Assembly: GCF_963082655.1 (NCBI RefSeq) | Contig: NC_081553.1 | Location: forward strand, 151,955,990-152,019,989 | DNA from: Stomoxys calcitrans | Lineage: Eukaryota > Arthropoda > Insecta > Diptera > Muscidae | DNA: 64,000 nucleotides | Reading direction: 5' to 3' | Shown here: positions 1-10,979 of the stretch, one piece after another | Layout: the number at the start of each line of letters is the position of its first letter | How positions within the stretch are numbered: position 1 is the stretch's first letter | The notes under the pieces: generated by a model | What the model saw: the letters and a program-made list of their open reading frames with translations, nothing else | Told to the model about the DNA's origin: nothing | The model's database searches: none | Translations under genes and position numbers: made by a program

Positions 1-180
1 GTCACTTCCAGAATGACCCAACATAAAATTAGTCTATATCTCGGAAACGGTAAGAGCTAGATTGACAAAACCAGTATTGAATTGTAGATATTATTATTGG
101 CTTTCAAATGAATCAATCCGATTGCAAATCGCTTAAGTCGTTTCCGAGAAAATCGAAAATTACATATTCCATCCATACAA
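1..180 (+). repeat. Monomer of the 180 bp type (class A-like example)
   Basis: One full unit from gtcacttcc to the base before the next gtcacttcc. Layout by unit position: 1-16 nearly constant start; 17-75 variable block holding most class-diagnostic bases; 39-49 left motif tctcggaaacg; about 81-110 a very constant AT-rich core (attgtagatattattattgg and following); 111-130 a second diagnostic block (atgaatcaatccgattgc in A and C); 139-149 right motif cgtttccgaga; 150-167 A-rich tail; 168-180 variable ccatccgcacaa or ccatccatacaa. Classical class A units differ slightly at 22-31 (acctaaaaataatc), for example the unit starting at 2486. Confidence 0.9.
39..149. repeat. Intra-monomer inverted repeat (dyad), example
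   Basis: The left arm at 39-49 (tctcggaaacg) is the exact reverse complement of the right arm at 139-149 (cgtttccgaga). The spacer is 89 bp, and the gap to the next monomer's left arm is about 69 bp, so motif centres alternate at about 100 and 80 bp. The pair is kept in most A and B units. It is reduced to 10 bp in many C units and damaged in subtypes with tcttgg, tatcgcgg or tttacgag. Such a fixed-spacing inverted pair could be a paired protein-binding site or a source of non-B DNA; neither can be decided from sequence alone. Confidence 0.8.
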
Positions 181-359
181 GTCACTTCCAGAATGACCCA
201 ACATAAAATAATCTATAACTCGGAAACGGTAAGTGCTAGGTAGACATAACCAGTATGGAATTGTAGATATTATTATTGGCTTTCAAACAAATCAATCCAA
301 TTGCAAATCGGTTAAGTCGTTTCCGAGAAAAACGAAAATTAAATATTCCATCCGCACAA
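181..359 (+). repeat. Monomer class B example (179 bp)
   Basis: Class B units are one base shorter, lost upstream of the left motif (acataaaataatctataact). They carry a linked set of diagnostic changes: taactcgg in place of tatctcgg, agacataacc in place of agacaaaacc, caaacaaatcaatccaatt in place of caaatgaatcaatccgatt, and usually cggttaag in place of cgcttaag. The changes usually travel together, so this is a true subfamily. Dozens of copies occur along the window (for example 2666, 5868, 8935, 21357, 27420, 56134). The inverted motif pair is kept as 10 bp arms at 219-228 and 318-327, again with an 89 bp spacer. Confidence 0.88.
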
Positions 360-506
360 GTCACTTCCAGAATGAACCAACATAAAATTATACTATATCG
401 CGGAAACTGTGAGTGCTAGGTAGACAAAACCAATATGAAATTGTAGATATTATTATTGGCTTTCAAATGAATCAATCCAATTGCAATACATATTCCATCC
501 GCACAA
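360..506. repeat. Truncated 147 bp monomer (33 bp deletion)
   Basis: A class C unit (tatcgcgg, accaatatg) in which ccaattgcaa joins directly to tacatattcc. It has lost 33 bp that include the whole right dyad motif. An intact relative of this unit is seen at about 6226 and 15419. The deletion is shared with 2845-2991, so it predates the 2485 bp duplication. Confidence 0.88.
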
Positions 507-1225
507 GTCACTTCCAGAATGACCCAACCTAAAAATAATCAATATCTCGGAAACGGTAAGTGCTAGATTGACAAAACCAGTATTGAATTGTAGATATTAT
601 TATTGGCTTTCAAATGAATCAATCCGATTGCAAATCGCTTAAGTCGTTTCCGAGAAAATCGAAAATTACATATTCCATCCATACAAGTCACTTCCAGAAT
701 GACCCAACATAAAATAATCTATAACTCGGAAACGGTAAGTGCTAGGTAGACATAACCAGTATTGAATTGTAGATATTATTATTGGCTTTCAAACAAATCA
801 ATCCAATTGCAAATCGCTTAAGTCGTTTCCGAGAAAAACGAAAATTACATATTCCATCCACACAAGTCACTTCCAGAATGAACCAACATAAAATTATACT
901 ATATCTCGGAAACTGTGAGTGCTAGGTAGAAAAAACCAGTATGGAATTGTAGATATTATTATTGGCTTTCAAATGAATCAATCCGATTGCAAATCGCTTA
1001 AGTCGTTTCCGAGAAAAACAAAAATTACATATTCCATCCGCACAAGTCACTTCCAGAATGAACCAACATACAATTATTCTATATCTTGGAAACTGTGAGT
1101 GCTAGGTTGACAAAACCAGTATGGAATTGTAGATATTATTATTGGCTTTCAAATGAATCAATCCGATTGCAAATCGCTTAAGTCGTTTCCGAGAAAAACG
1201 AAAATTACATATTCCATCCGCACAA

Positions 1226-1405
1226 GTCACTTCCAGAATGAACCAACATAAAATTATTCTATATCTCGGAAACTGTGAGTACTAGGTAGACAAAACCAGT
1301 ATGGAATTGTAAATATTATTATTGGCTTTCAAATGAATCAATCCGATTTCAAATCGCTTAAGTCGTTTGCGAGAAAAACGAAAATTACATATTCCATCCG
1401 CACAA
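1226..1405 (+). repeat. Monomer class C example (180 bp)
   Basis: Class C units have gaaccaacat after the constant start and cggaaactgtgag in place of cggaaacggtaag, so the left motif arm shortens to tctcggaaac. Several subtypes exist. The one shown has gtactagg, gtaaatatt and tttgcgag. Others have catacaattattc with tcttgg, ttatactat with gtagaaaaaacc, or tatcgcgg with accaatatgaaattg. The order of C subtypes is reproducible within higher-order repeats and is what makes the longer periods visible. Confidence 0.87.
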
Positions 1406-2267
1406 GTCACTTCCAGAATGAACCAACATAAAAATATTCTATATCTCGGAAACTGTGAGTGCTAGGTAGACAAAACCAGTATGGAATTGTAGATATTATT
1501 ATTGGCTTTCAAATGAATCAATCCGATTGCAAATCGCTTAAGTCGTTTCCGAGAAAAACGAAAATTACATATTCCATTCGCACAAGTCACTTCCAGAATG
1601 AACCAACATAAAATTATTCTATATCTCGGAAACTGTGAGTACTAGGTAGACAAAACCAGTATGGAATTGTAAATATTATTATTGGCTTTCAAATGAATCA
1701 ATCCGATTTCAAATCGCTTAAGTCGTTTGCGAGAAAAACGAAAATTACATATTCCATCCGCACAAGTCACTTCCAGAATGACCCAACCTAAAAATAATCA
1801 ATATCTCGGAAACGGGAAGTGCTAGGTAGACAAAACCAGTATGGAATTGTAGATATTATTATTGGCTTTCAAATGAATCAATCCGATTGCAAATCGTTTA
1901 AGTCGTTTCCGAGAAAAACGAAAATTACATATTCCATCCGCACAAGTCACTTCCAGAATGACCCAACCTAAAAATAATCAATATCTCGGAAACGGTAAGT
2001 GCTAGGTAGACAAAACCAGTATGGAATTGTAGATATTATTATTGGCTTTCAAATGAATCAATCCGATTGCAAATCGCTTAAGACGTTTCCGAGAAAATCG
2101 AAAATTACATATTCCATCCACACAAGTCACTTCCAGAATGACCCAACCTAAAAATAATCTATATCTCGGAAACGGTAAGACCTAGGTAGACAAAACCAGT
2201 ATGGAATTGTAGATATTGTTATTGGCTTTCAAATGAATCAATCCGATTTCAAATCGCTTGAGTCGTT

Positions 2268-2282
2268 CCCGAAAAAATCGAA
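2268..2282 (-). other. CENP-B-box-like sequence (weak candidate)
   Basis: Read on the minus strand this is ttcgattttttcggg. The mammalian CENP-B box core is TTCG-4N-A-2N-CGGG, with nine fixed positions. Eight match here and the central A is T. The same variant recurs in class A units with gttcccgaaaaaatcg (for example 13740-13754, 15921-15935, 17534-17548), and a sister form, gttcccgagaaaatcgaa, occurs at 49500-49514 and in its duplicates. Ordinary monomers match only seven of nine. It overlaps the right dyad arm. Chance resemblance is quite possible and no CENP-B protein is known for this unidentified organism. Confidence 0.2.
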
Positions 2283-2844
2283 AATTACATATTCCATCTG
2301 CACAAGTTACTTCCAGAATGACCCAACCTAAAAATAATCTATATCTCTTAAACGGTAAGAGCTAGATTGACAAAACCAGTATTGAATTGTAGATATTATT
2401 ATTGGCTTTCAAAAGAAACAATCCGATTGCAAATCGCTTAAGTCGTTTCCGAGAAAATCGAAAATTACATATTCCATCCGCACAAGTCACTTCCAGAATG
2501 ACCCAACCTAAAAATAATCTATATCTCGGAAACGGTAAGAGCTAGATTGACAAAACCAGTATTGAATTGTAGATATTATTATTGGCTTTCAAATGAATCA
2601 ATCCGATTGCAAATCGCTTAAGTCGTTTCCGAGAAAATCGAAAATTACATATTCCATCCATACAAGTCACTTCCAGAATGACCCAACATAAAATAATCTA
2701 TAACTCGGAAACGGTAAGTGCTAGGTAGACATAACCAGTATGGAATTGTAGATATTATTATTGGCTTTCAAACAAATCAATCCAATTGCAAATCGGTTAA
2801 GTCGTTTCCGAGAAAAATGAAAATTAAATATTCCATCCGCACAA

Positions 2845-2991
2845 GTCACTTCCAGAATGAACCAACATAAAATTATACTATATCGCGGAAACTGTGAGTG
2901 CTAGGTAGACAAAACCAATATGAAATTGTAGATATTATTATTGGCTTTCAAATGAATCAATCCAATTGCAATACATATTCCATCCGCACAA
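2845..2991. repeat. Second copy of the 147 bp truncated monomer
   Basis: Same 33 bp deletion and same junction (ccaattgcaatacatattcc) as the unit at 360, exactly 2485 bp downstream. This is a duplicated scar rather than an independent event. Confidence 0.88.
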
Positions 2992-4085
2992 GTCACTTCC
3001 AGAATGACCCAACCTAAAAATAATCAATATCTCGGAAACGGTAAGTGCTAGATTGACAAAACCAGTATTGAATTGTAGATATTATTATTGGCTTTCAAAT
3101 GAATCAATCCGATTGCAAATCGCTTAAGTCGTTTCCGAGAAAATCGAAAATTACATATTCCATCCATACAAGTCACTTCCAGAATGACCCAACATAAAAT
3201 AATCTATAACTCGGAAACGGTAAGTGCTAGGTAGACATAACCAGTATTGAATTGTAGATATTATTATTGGCTTTCAAACAAATCAATCCAATTGCAAATC
3301 GCTTAAGTCGTTTCCGAGAAAAACGAAAATTACATATTCCATCCACACAAGTCACTTCCAGAATGAACCAACATAAAATTATACTATATCTCGGAAACTG
3401 TGAGTGCTAGGTAGAAAAAACCAGTATGGAATTGTAGATATTATTATTGGCTTTCAAATGAATCAATCCGATTGCAAATCGCTTAAGTCGTTTCCGAGAA
3501 AAACAAAAATTACATATTCCATCCGCACAAGTCACTTCCAGAATGAACCAACATACAATTATTCTATATCTTGGAAACTGTGAGTGCTAGGTTGACAAAA
3601 CCAGTATGGAATTGTAGATATTATTATTGGCTTTCAAATGAATCAATCCGATTGCAAATCGCTTAAGTCGTTTCCGAGAAAAACGAAAATTACATATTCC
3701 ATCCGCACAAGTCACTTCCAGAATGAACCAACATAAAATTATTCTATATCTCGGAAACTGTGAGTACTAGGTAGACAAAACCAGTATGGAATTGTAAATA
3801 TTATTATTGGCTTTCAAATGAATCAATCCGATTTCAAATCGCTTAAGTCGTTTGCGAGAAAAACGAAAATTACATATTCCATCCGCACAAGTCACTTCCA
3901 GAATGAACCAACATAAAAATATTCTATATCTCGGAAACTGTGAGTGCTAGGTAGACAAAACCAGTATGGAATTGTAGATATTATTATTGGCTTTCAAATG
4001 AATCAATCCGATTGCAAATCGCTTAAGTCGTTTCCGAGAAAAACGAAAATTACATATTCCATTCGCACAAGTCACTTCCAGAATG

Positions 4086-7000
4086 ACCCAACATAAGATT
4101 AGTCTATATCTCGGAAACTGTGAGTGCTAGGTAGACAAAACCAGTATGAAATTGTAGATATTATTATTGGCTTTCAAATGAATCAATCCGATTGCAAATC
4201 GCTTAAGTCGTTTCCGAGAAAAACGAAAATTACATATTCCATTCGCACAAGTCACTTCCAGAATGACCCAACATAAAATAATCTATAACTCGGAAACGGT
4301 AAGTGCTAGGTAGACATAACCAGTATTGAATTGTAGATATTATTATTGGCTTTCAAATGAATCAATTCGATTGCAAATCGCTTAAGACGTTTCCGAGAAA
4401 ATCGAAAATTACATATTCCATCCACACAAGTCACTTCCAGAATGACCCAACCTAAAAATAATCTATATCTCGGAAACGGTAAGACCTAGGTAGACAAAAC
4501 CAGTATGGAATTGTAGATATTGTTATTGGCTTTCAAATGAATCAATCCGATTCCAAATCGCTTAAGTCGTTTCCGAGAAAAACGAAAATTACATATTCCA
4601 TCCGCACAAGTCACTTCCAGAATGACCCAACATAAAATTAGTCTTTATCTCGGAAACTGTGAGTGCTAGGTAGACGAAACCAGTATGGAATTGTAGATAT
4701 TATTATTGGCTTTCAAATGAATCAATCCGATTGCAAATCGCTTAAGTCGTTTCCGAGAAAAACGAAAATTACATATTCCATCCGCACAAGTCACTTCCAG
4801 AATGACCCAACATAAAATAATCTATAACTCGGAAACGGTAAGTGCTAGGTAGACATAACCAGTATGGAATTGTAGATATTATTATTGGCTTTCAAACAAA
4901 TCAATCCAATTGCAAATCGGTTAAGTCGTTTCCGAGAAAAACGAAAATTATATATTCCATCCGCACAAGTCACTTCCAGAATGAACCAACATAAAATTAT
5001 ACTATATCTCGGAAACTGTGAGTGCTAGGTAGAAAAAACCAGTATGGAATTGTAGATATTATTATTGGCTTTCAAATGAATCAATCCGATTGCAAATCGC
5101 TTAAGTCGTTTCCGAGAAAAACGAAAATTACATATTCCATCCGCACAAGTCACTTCCAGAATGACCCAACATAAAATAATCTATAACTCGGAAACGGTAA
5201 GTGCTAGGTAGACATAACCAGTATGGAATTGTAGATAATATTATTGGCTTTCAAACAAATCAATCCAATTGCAAATCGGTTAAGTCGTTTCCGAGAAAAA
5301 CGAAAATTACATATTCCATCCGCACAAGTCACTTCCAGAATGAACCAACATAAAATTATTCTATATCTCGGAAACTGTGAGTGCTAGGTAGACAAAACCA
5401 GTATGGAATTGTAGATATTATTATTGGCTTTCAAATGAATCAATCCGATTGCAAATCGCTTAAGTCGTTTACGAGAAAATCGAAAATTACATATACCATC
5501 CGCACAAGTCACTTCCAGAATGACCCAACCTAAAAATAATCAATATCTCGGAAACGGTAAGTGCTAGGTAGATAAAACCAGTATGGAATTGTAGATATTA
5601 TTATTGGCTTTCAAATGAATCAATCCGATTGCAAATCGCTTAAGTCGTTTCCGAGAAAAACGAAAATTACATATTCCATCCGCACAAGTCACTTCCAGAA
5701 TGACCCAACCTAAAAATAATCTATATCTCGGAAACGGTAAGAGCTAGATTGACAAAACCAGTATTGAATTGTAGATATTATTATTGGCTTTCAAATGAAT
5801 CAATCCGATTGCAAATCGCTTAAGTCGTTTCCGAGAAAATCGAAAATTACATATTCCATCCATACAAGTCACTTCCAGAATGACCCAACATAAAATAATC
5901 TATAACTCGGAAACGGTAAGTGCTAGGTAGACATAACCAGTATGGAATTGTAGATAATATTATTGGCTTTCAAACAAATCAATCCAATTGCAAATCGGTT
6001 AAGTCGTTTCCGAGAAAATCGAAAATTACATATTCCATCCATACAAGTCACTTCCAGAATGACCCAACATAAAATAATCTATAACTCGGAAACGGTAAGT
6101 GCTAGGTAGACATAACCAGTATGGAATTGTAGATAATATTATTTGCTTTCAAACAAATCAATCCAATTGCAAATCGGTTAAGTCGTTTCCGAGAAAAACG
6201 AAAATTAAATATTCCATCCGCACAAGTCACTTCCAGAATGAACCAACATAAAATTATACTATATCGCGGAAACTGTGAGTGCTAGGTAGACAAAACCAAT
6301 ATGAAATTGTAGATATTATTATTGGCTTTCAAATGAATCAATCCAATTGCAAATCGTTTAAGTCGTTTCCGAGAAAAACGAAAATTACATATTCCAACCG
6401 CACAAGTCACTTCCAGAATGACCCAACCTAAAAATAATATATATCTCGGAAACGGTAAGAGCTAGATTGACAAAACCAGTATTGAATTGTAGAAATTATT
6501 ATTGGCTTTCAAATGAATCAATCCGATTGCAAATCGCTTAAGACGTTTCCGAGAAAATCGAAAATTACATATTCCATCTGCACAAGTTACTTCCAGAATG
6601 ACCCAACCTAAAAATAATCTATATCTCTTAAACGGTAAGAGCTAGATTGACAAAACCAGTATTGAATTGTAGATATTATTATTGGCTTTCAAAAGAATCA
6701 ATCCGATTGCAAATCGCTTAAGTCGTTTCCGAGAAAATCGAAAATTACATATTCCATCCATACAAGTCACTTCCAGAATGACCCAACCTAAAAATAATCA
6801 ATATCTCGGAAACGGTAAGTGCTAGGTAGACAAAACCAGTATGGAATTGTAGATATTATTATTGGCTTTCAAATGAATCAATCCGATTGCAAATCGCTTA
6901 AGTCGTTTCCGAGAAAAACGAAAATTACATATTCCATCCGCACAAGTCACTTCCAGAATGACCCAACCTAAAAATAATCAATATCTCGGAAACGGTAAGT

Positions 7001-7325
7001 GCTAGGTAGACAAAACCAGTATTGAATTGTAGATATTATTATTGGCTTTCAAACAAATCAATCCAATTGCAAATCGGATATGTCGTTTCCGAGCAAATCG
7101 AAAATTACATATTCCATCCGCACAAGTCACTTCCAGAATGAACCAACATAAAATTATTCTATATCTCGGAAACTGTGAGTGCTAGGTAGACAAAACCAGT
7201 ATGGAATTGTAGATATTATTATTGGCTTTCAAATGAATCAATCCGATTGCAAATCGCTTAAGTCGTTTACGAGAAAATCGAAAATTACACATACCATCCG
7301 CACAAGTCACTTCCAGAATGAACCA
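4086..7325. repeat. Irregular monomer stretch, no long clean period
   Basis: Ordinary A, B and C units with only local repetition. Class B units with the rare agataatatt form occur at about 5233, 5953 and 6133, the last two in adjacent units, suggesting a one-unit duplication. The block at about 5690-6950 (B, then C with tatcgcgg, then A with aatatatatc) resembles 15060-16320. No gene or foreign sequence was seen. Confidence 0.7.
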
Positions 7326-9830
7326 ACCTAAAAATAATCTATATCTCGGAAACGGTAAGACCTAGGTAGACAAAACCAGTATGGAATTGTAGATATTGTT
7401 ATTGGCTTTCAAATGAATTAATCCGATTTCAAATCGCTTAAGTCTTTCCCGAAAAAATCGAAAATTACATATTCCATCTGCACAAGTTACTTCCAGAATG
7501 ACCAAACCTAAAAATAATCAATATCTCGGAAACGGTAAGTGCTAGGTAGACAAAACCAGTATGGAATTGTAGATATTATTATTGGCTTTCAAATGAATCA
7601 ATCCGATTGCAAATCGCTTAAGTCGTTTCCGAGAAAAACGAAAATTACATATTCCATCCGCACAAGTCACTTCCAGAATGACCCAACCTAAAAATAATCA
7701 ATATCTCGGAAACGGTAAGAGCTAGATTGACAAAACCAGTATTGAATTGTAGATATTATTATTGGCTTTCAAATGAATCAATCCGATTGCAAATCGCTTA
7801 AGTCGTTTCCGAGAAAATCGAAAATTACATATTCCATCCCTACAAGTCACTTCCAGAATGACCCAACATAAAATAATCTATAACTCGGAAACGGTAAGTG
7901 CTAGGTAGACATAACAAGTATTGAATTGTAGATATTATTATTGGCTTTCAAACAAATCAATCCAATTGCAAATCGCTTAAGTCGTTTCCGAGAAAAACGA
8001 AAATTACATATTCCATCCGCACAAGTCACTTCCAGAATGAACCAACATAAAATTATACTATATCTCGGAAACTGTGAGTGCTAGGTAGAAAAAACCAGTA
8101 TGGAATTGTAGATATTATTATTGGCTTTCAAATGAATCAATCCGATTGCAAATCGCTTAAGTCGTTTCCGAGAAAAACGAAAATTACATATTCCATCCGC
8201 ACAAGTCACTTCCAGAATGAACCAACATACAATTATTCTATATCTTGGAAACTGTGAGTGCTAGGTTGACAAAACCAGTATGGAATTGTAGATATTATTA
8301 TTGGCTTTCAAATGAATCAATCCGATTGCAAATCGCTTAAGTCGTTTCCGAGAAAAACGAAAATTACATATTGCATCCGCACAAGTCACTTCCAGAATGA
8401 ACCAACATAAAATTATTCTATATCTCGGAAAATGTGAGTACTAGGTAGACAAAACCAGTATGGAATTGTAAATATTATTATTGGCTTTCAAATGAATCAA
8501 TCCGATTGCAAATCGCTTAAGTCGTTTGAGAGAAAAACGAAAATTACATATTCCATCCGCACAAGTCACTTCCAGAATGAACCAACATAAAAATATTCTA
8601 TATCTCGGAAACTGTGAGTGCTAGGTAGACAAAACCAGTATGGAATTGTAGATATTATTATTGGCTTTCAAATGAATCAATCCGATTGCAAATCGCTTAA
8701 GTCGTTTCCGAGAAAAACGAAAATTACATATTCCATTCGCACAAGTCACTTCCAGAATGACCCAACATAAGATTAGTCTATATCTCGGAAACTGTGAGTG
8801 CTAGGTAGACAAAACCAGTATGAAATTGTAGATATTATTATTGGCTTTCAAATGAATCAATCCGATTGCAAATCGCTTAAGTCGTTTCCGAGAAAAACGA
8901 AAATTACATATTCCATCCGCACAAGTCACTTCCAGAATGACCCAACATAAAATAATCTATAACTCGGAAACGGTAAGTGCTAGGTAGACATAACCAGTAT
9001 TGAATTGTAGATATTATTATTGGCTTTCAAATGAATCAATTCGATTGCAAATCGCTTAAGACGTTTCCGAGAAAATCGAAAATTACATATTCCATCCCCA
9101 CAAGTCACTTCCAGAATGACCCAACCTAAAAATAATCTATATCTCGGAAACGGTAAGACCTAGGTAGACAAAACCAGTATGGAATTGTAGATATTGTTAT
9201 TGGCTTTCAAATGAATCAATCCGATTCCAAATCGCTTAAGTCGTTTCCGAGAAAAACGAAAATTACATATTCCATCCGCACAAGTCACTTCCAGAATGAC
9301 CCAACATAAAATTAATCTATATCTGGGAAACGGTAAGTGCTAGGTAGACAAAACCAGTATGAAATTGTAGATATTATTATTGGCTTTCAAATGAATCAAT
9401 CCGATTGCAAATCGCTTAAGTCGTTTCCGAGAAAAACGAAAATTACATATTCCATCCGCACAAGTCACTTCCAGAATGACCCAACATAAAATAATCTATA
9501 ACTCGGAAACGGTAAGTGCTAGGTAGACATAACCAGTATTGAATTGTAGATATTATTATTGGCTTTCAAACAAATCAATCCAATTGCAAATCGGTTAAGT
9601 CGTTTCCGAGAAAAACAAAAATTATATATTCCATCCGCACAAGTCACTTCCAGAATGAACCAACATAAAATTATACTATATCTCGGAAACTGTGAGTGCT
9701 AGGTAGAAAAAACCAGTTTGGAATTGTAGATATTATTATTGGCTTTCAAATGAATCAATCCGATTGCAAATCGCTTAAGTCGTTTCCGAGAAAAACGAAA
9801 ATTACATATTCCATCCGTACAAGTCACTTC
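7326..9830. repeat. Long-range duplicated block, upstream copy (partner at about 34635-37139)
   Basis: From about 7326 to 9830 the order and subtype of some 14 monomers match 34635-37139 with a constant shift of 27,309 bp (checked at 7846/35155, 8392/35701 and 9464/36773). Shared rare marks include gaattaatccgatttc with gtctttcccg, the attgcatcc unit, ccattcgcac followed by acataagattagtc, and gattccaaatcg. A few single-base differences are visible (for example ataacaagtattg here against ataaccagtattg). There is no net indel over about 2.5 kb. Confidence 0.8.
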
Positions 9831-10223
9831 CAGAATGACCCAACATAAAATAATCTATAACTCGGAAACGGTAAGTGCTAGGTAGACATAACCAGTATGG
9901 AATTGTAGATATTATTATTGGCTTTCAAACAAATCAATCCAATTGCAAATCGGTTAAGTCGTTTCCGAGAAAAACGAAAATTACATATTCCATCCGCACA
10001 AGTCACTTCCAGAATGACCCAACCTAAAAATAATCAATATCTCGGAAACGGTAAGTGCTAGGTAGACAAAACCAGTATGGAATTGTAGATATTATTATTG
10101 GCTTTCAAATGAATCAATCCGATTGCAAATCGCTTAAGACGTTTCCGAGAAAATCGAAAATTACATATTCCATCCGCACAAGTCACTTCCAGAATGACCC
10201 AACCTAAAAATAATCAATATCTC

Positions 10224-10979
10224 GGAAACGGTAAGTGCTAGGTAGACAAAACCAGTATGGAATTGTAGATATTATTATTGGCTTTCAAATGAATCAATCC
10301 GATTGCAAATCGCTTAAGATGTTTCCGAGAAAATCGAAAATTACATATTCCATCCACACAAGTCACTTCCAGAATGACCCAACCTAAAAATAATCTATAT
10401 CTCGGAAACGGTAAGACCTAGGTAGACAAAACCAGTATGGAATTGTAGATATTGTTATTGGCTTTCAAATGAATCAATCCGATTCCAAATCGCTTAAGTC
10501 GTTTCCGAGAAAAACGAAAATTACATATTCCATCCGCACAAGTCACTTCCAGAATGACCCAACATAAAATTAGTCTATATCTGGGAAACGGTAAGTGCTA
10601 GGTAGACAAAACCAGTATGGAATTGTAGATATTATTATTGGCTTTCAAATGAATCAATCCGATTGCAAATCGCTTAAGATGTTTCCGAGAAAATCGAAAA
10701 TTACATATTCCATCCACACAAGTCACTTCCAGAATGACCCAACCTAAAAATAATCTATATCTCGGAAACGGTAAGACCTAGGTAGACAAAACCAGTATGG
10801 AATTGTAGATATTGTTATTGGCTTTCAAATGAATCAATCCGATTCCAAATCGCTTAAGTCGTTTCCGAGAAAAACGAAAATTACATATTCCATCCGCACA
10901 AGTCACTTCCAGAATGACCCAACATAAAATTAGTCTATATCTGGGAAACGGTAAGTGCTAGGTAGACAAAACCAGTATG
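10224..10979. repeat. Dimer duplication, period 360 bp
   Basis: 10224-10619 and 10584-10979 are the same two-monomer sequence at exactly 360 bp distance, carrying cgcttaagatgtttcc, gacctagg, attgttattgg, gattccaaatcg and ctgggaaacgg. I see no mismatch until 10620/10980, where atgg becomes atga. It sits at the left edge of the 8-monomer repeat and adds an extra unit there. Confidence 0.85.

Larger units (their letters stand above)
1..4085. repeat. 14-monomer higher-order repeat, period 2485 bp
   Basis: The stretch from about 43 to 1600 reappears at 2528-4085 with a constant shift of 2485 bp (14 units, less one 33 bp deletion and two 179 bp units). Shared rare marks prove common descent: the 147 bp truncated monomer (360 and 2845), the hybrid tgctagattgac, the change aaaacaaaaatt, and the order of C subtypes. 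One difference seen is aaacgaaa against aaatgaaa near 2817. Identity stops at 1600/4085, where a class C unit is replaced by one with acataagattag. The part between the copies (1601-2485) is ordinary monomers, including a local 360 bp repeat of the gtactagg unit (1226 and 1586). Confidence 0.85.

Noticed and set aside
131..149. Bacterial-type hairpin terminator from cttaag and the dyad arms
   Set aside because: The arms are 89 bp apart with no T-run directly after, and the context is satellite DNA. A terminator reading has no support.
201..222. TATA-like promoter in class B units (aaaataatctataact)
   Set aside because: It is an AT-rich match repeated in every class B unit with no associated gene. 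Satellite transcription is possible but not shown by this word.
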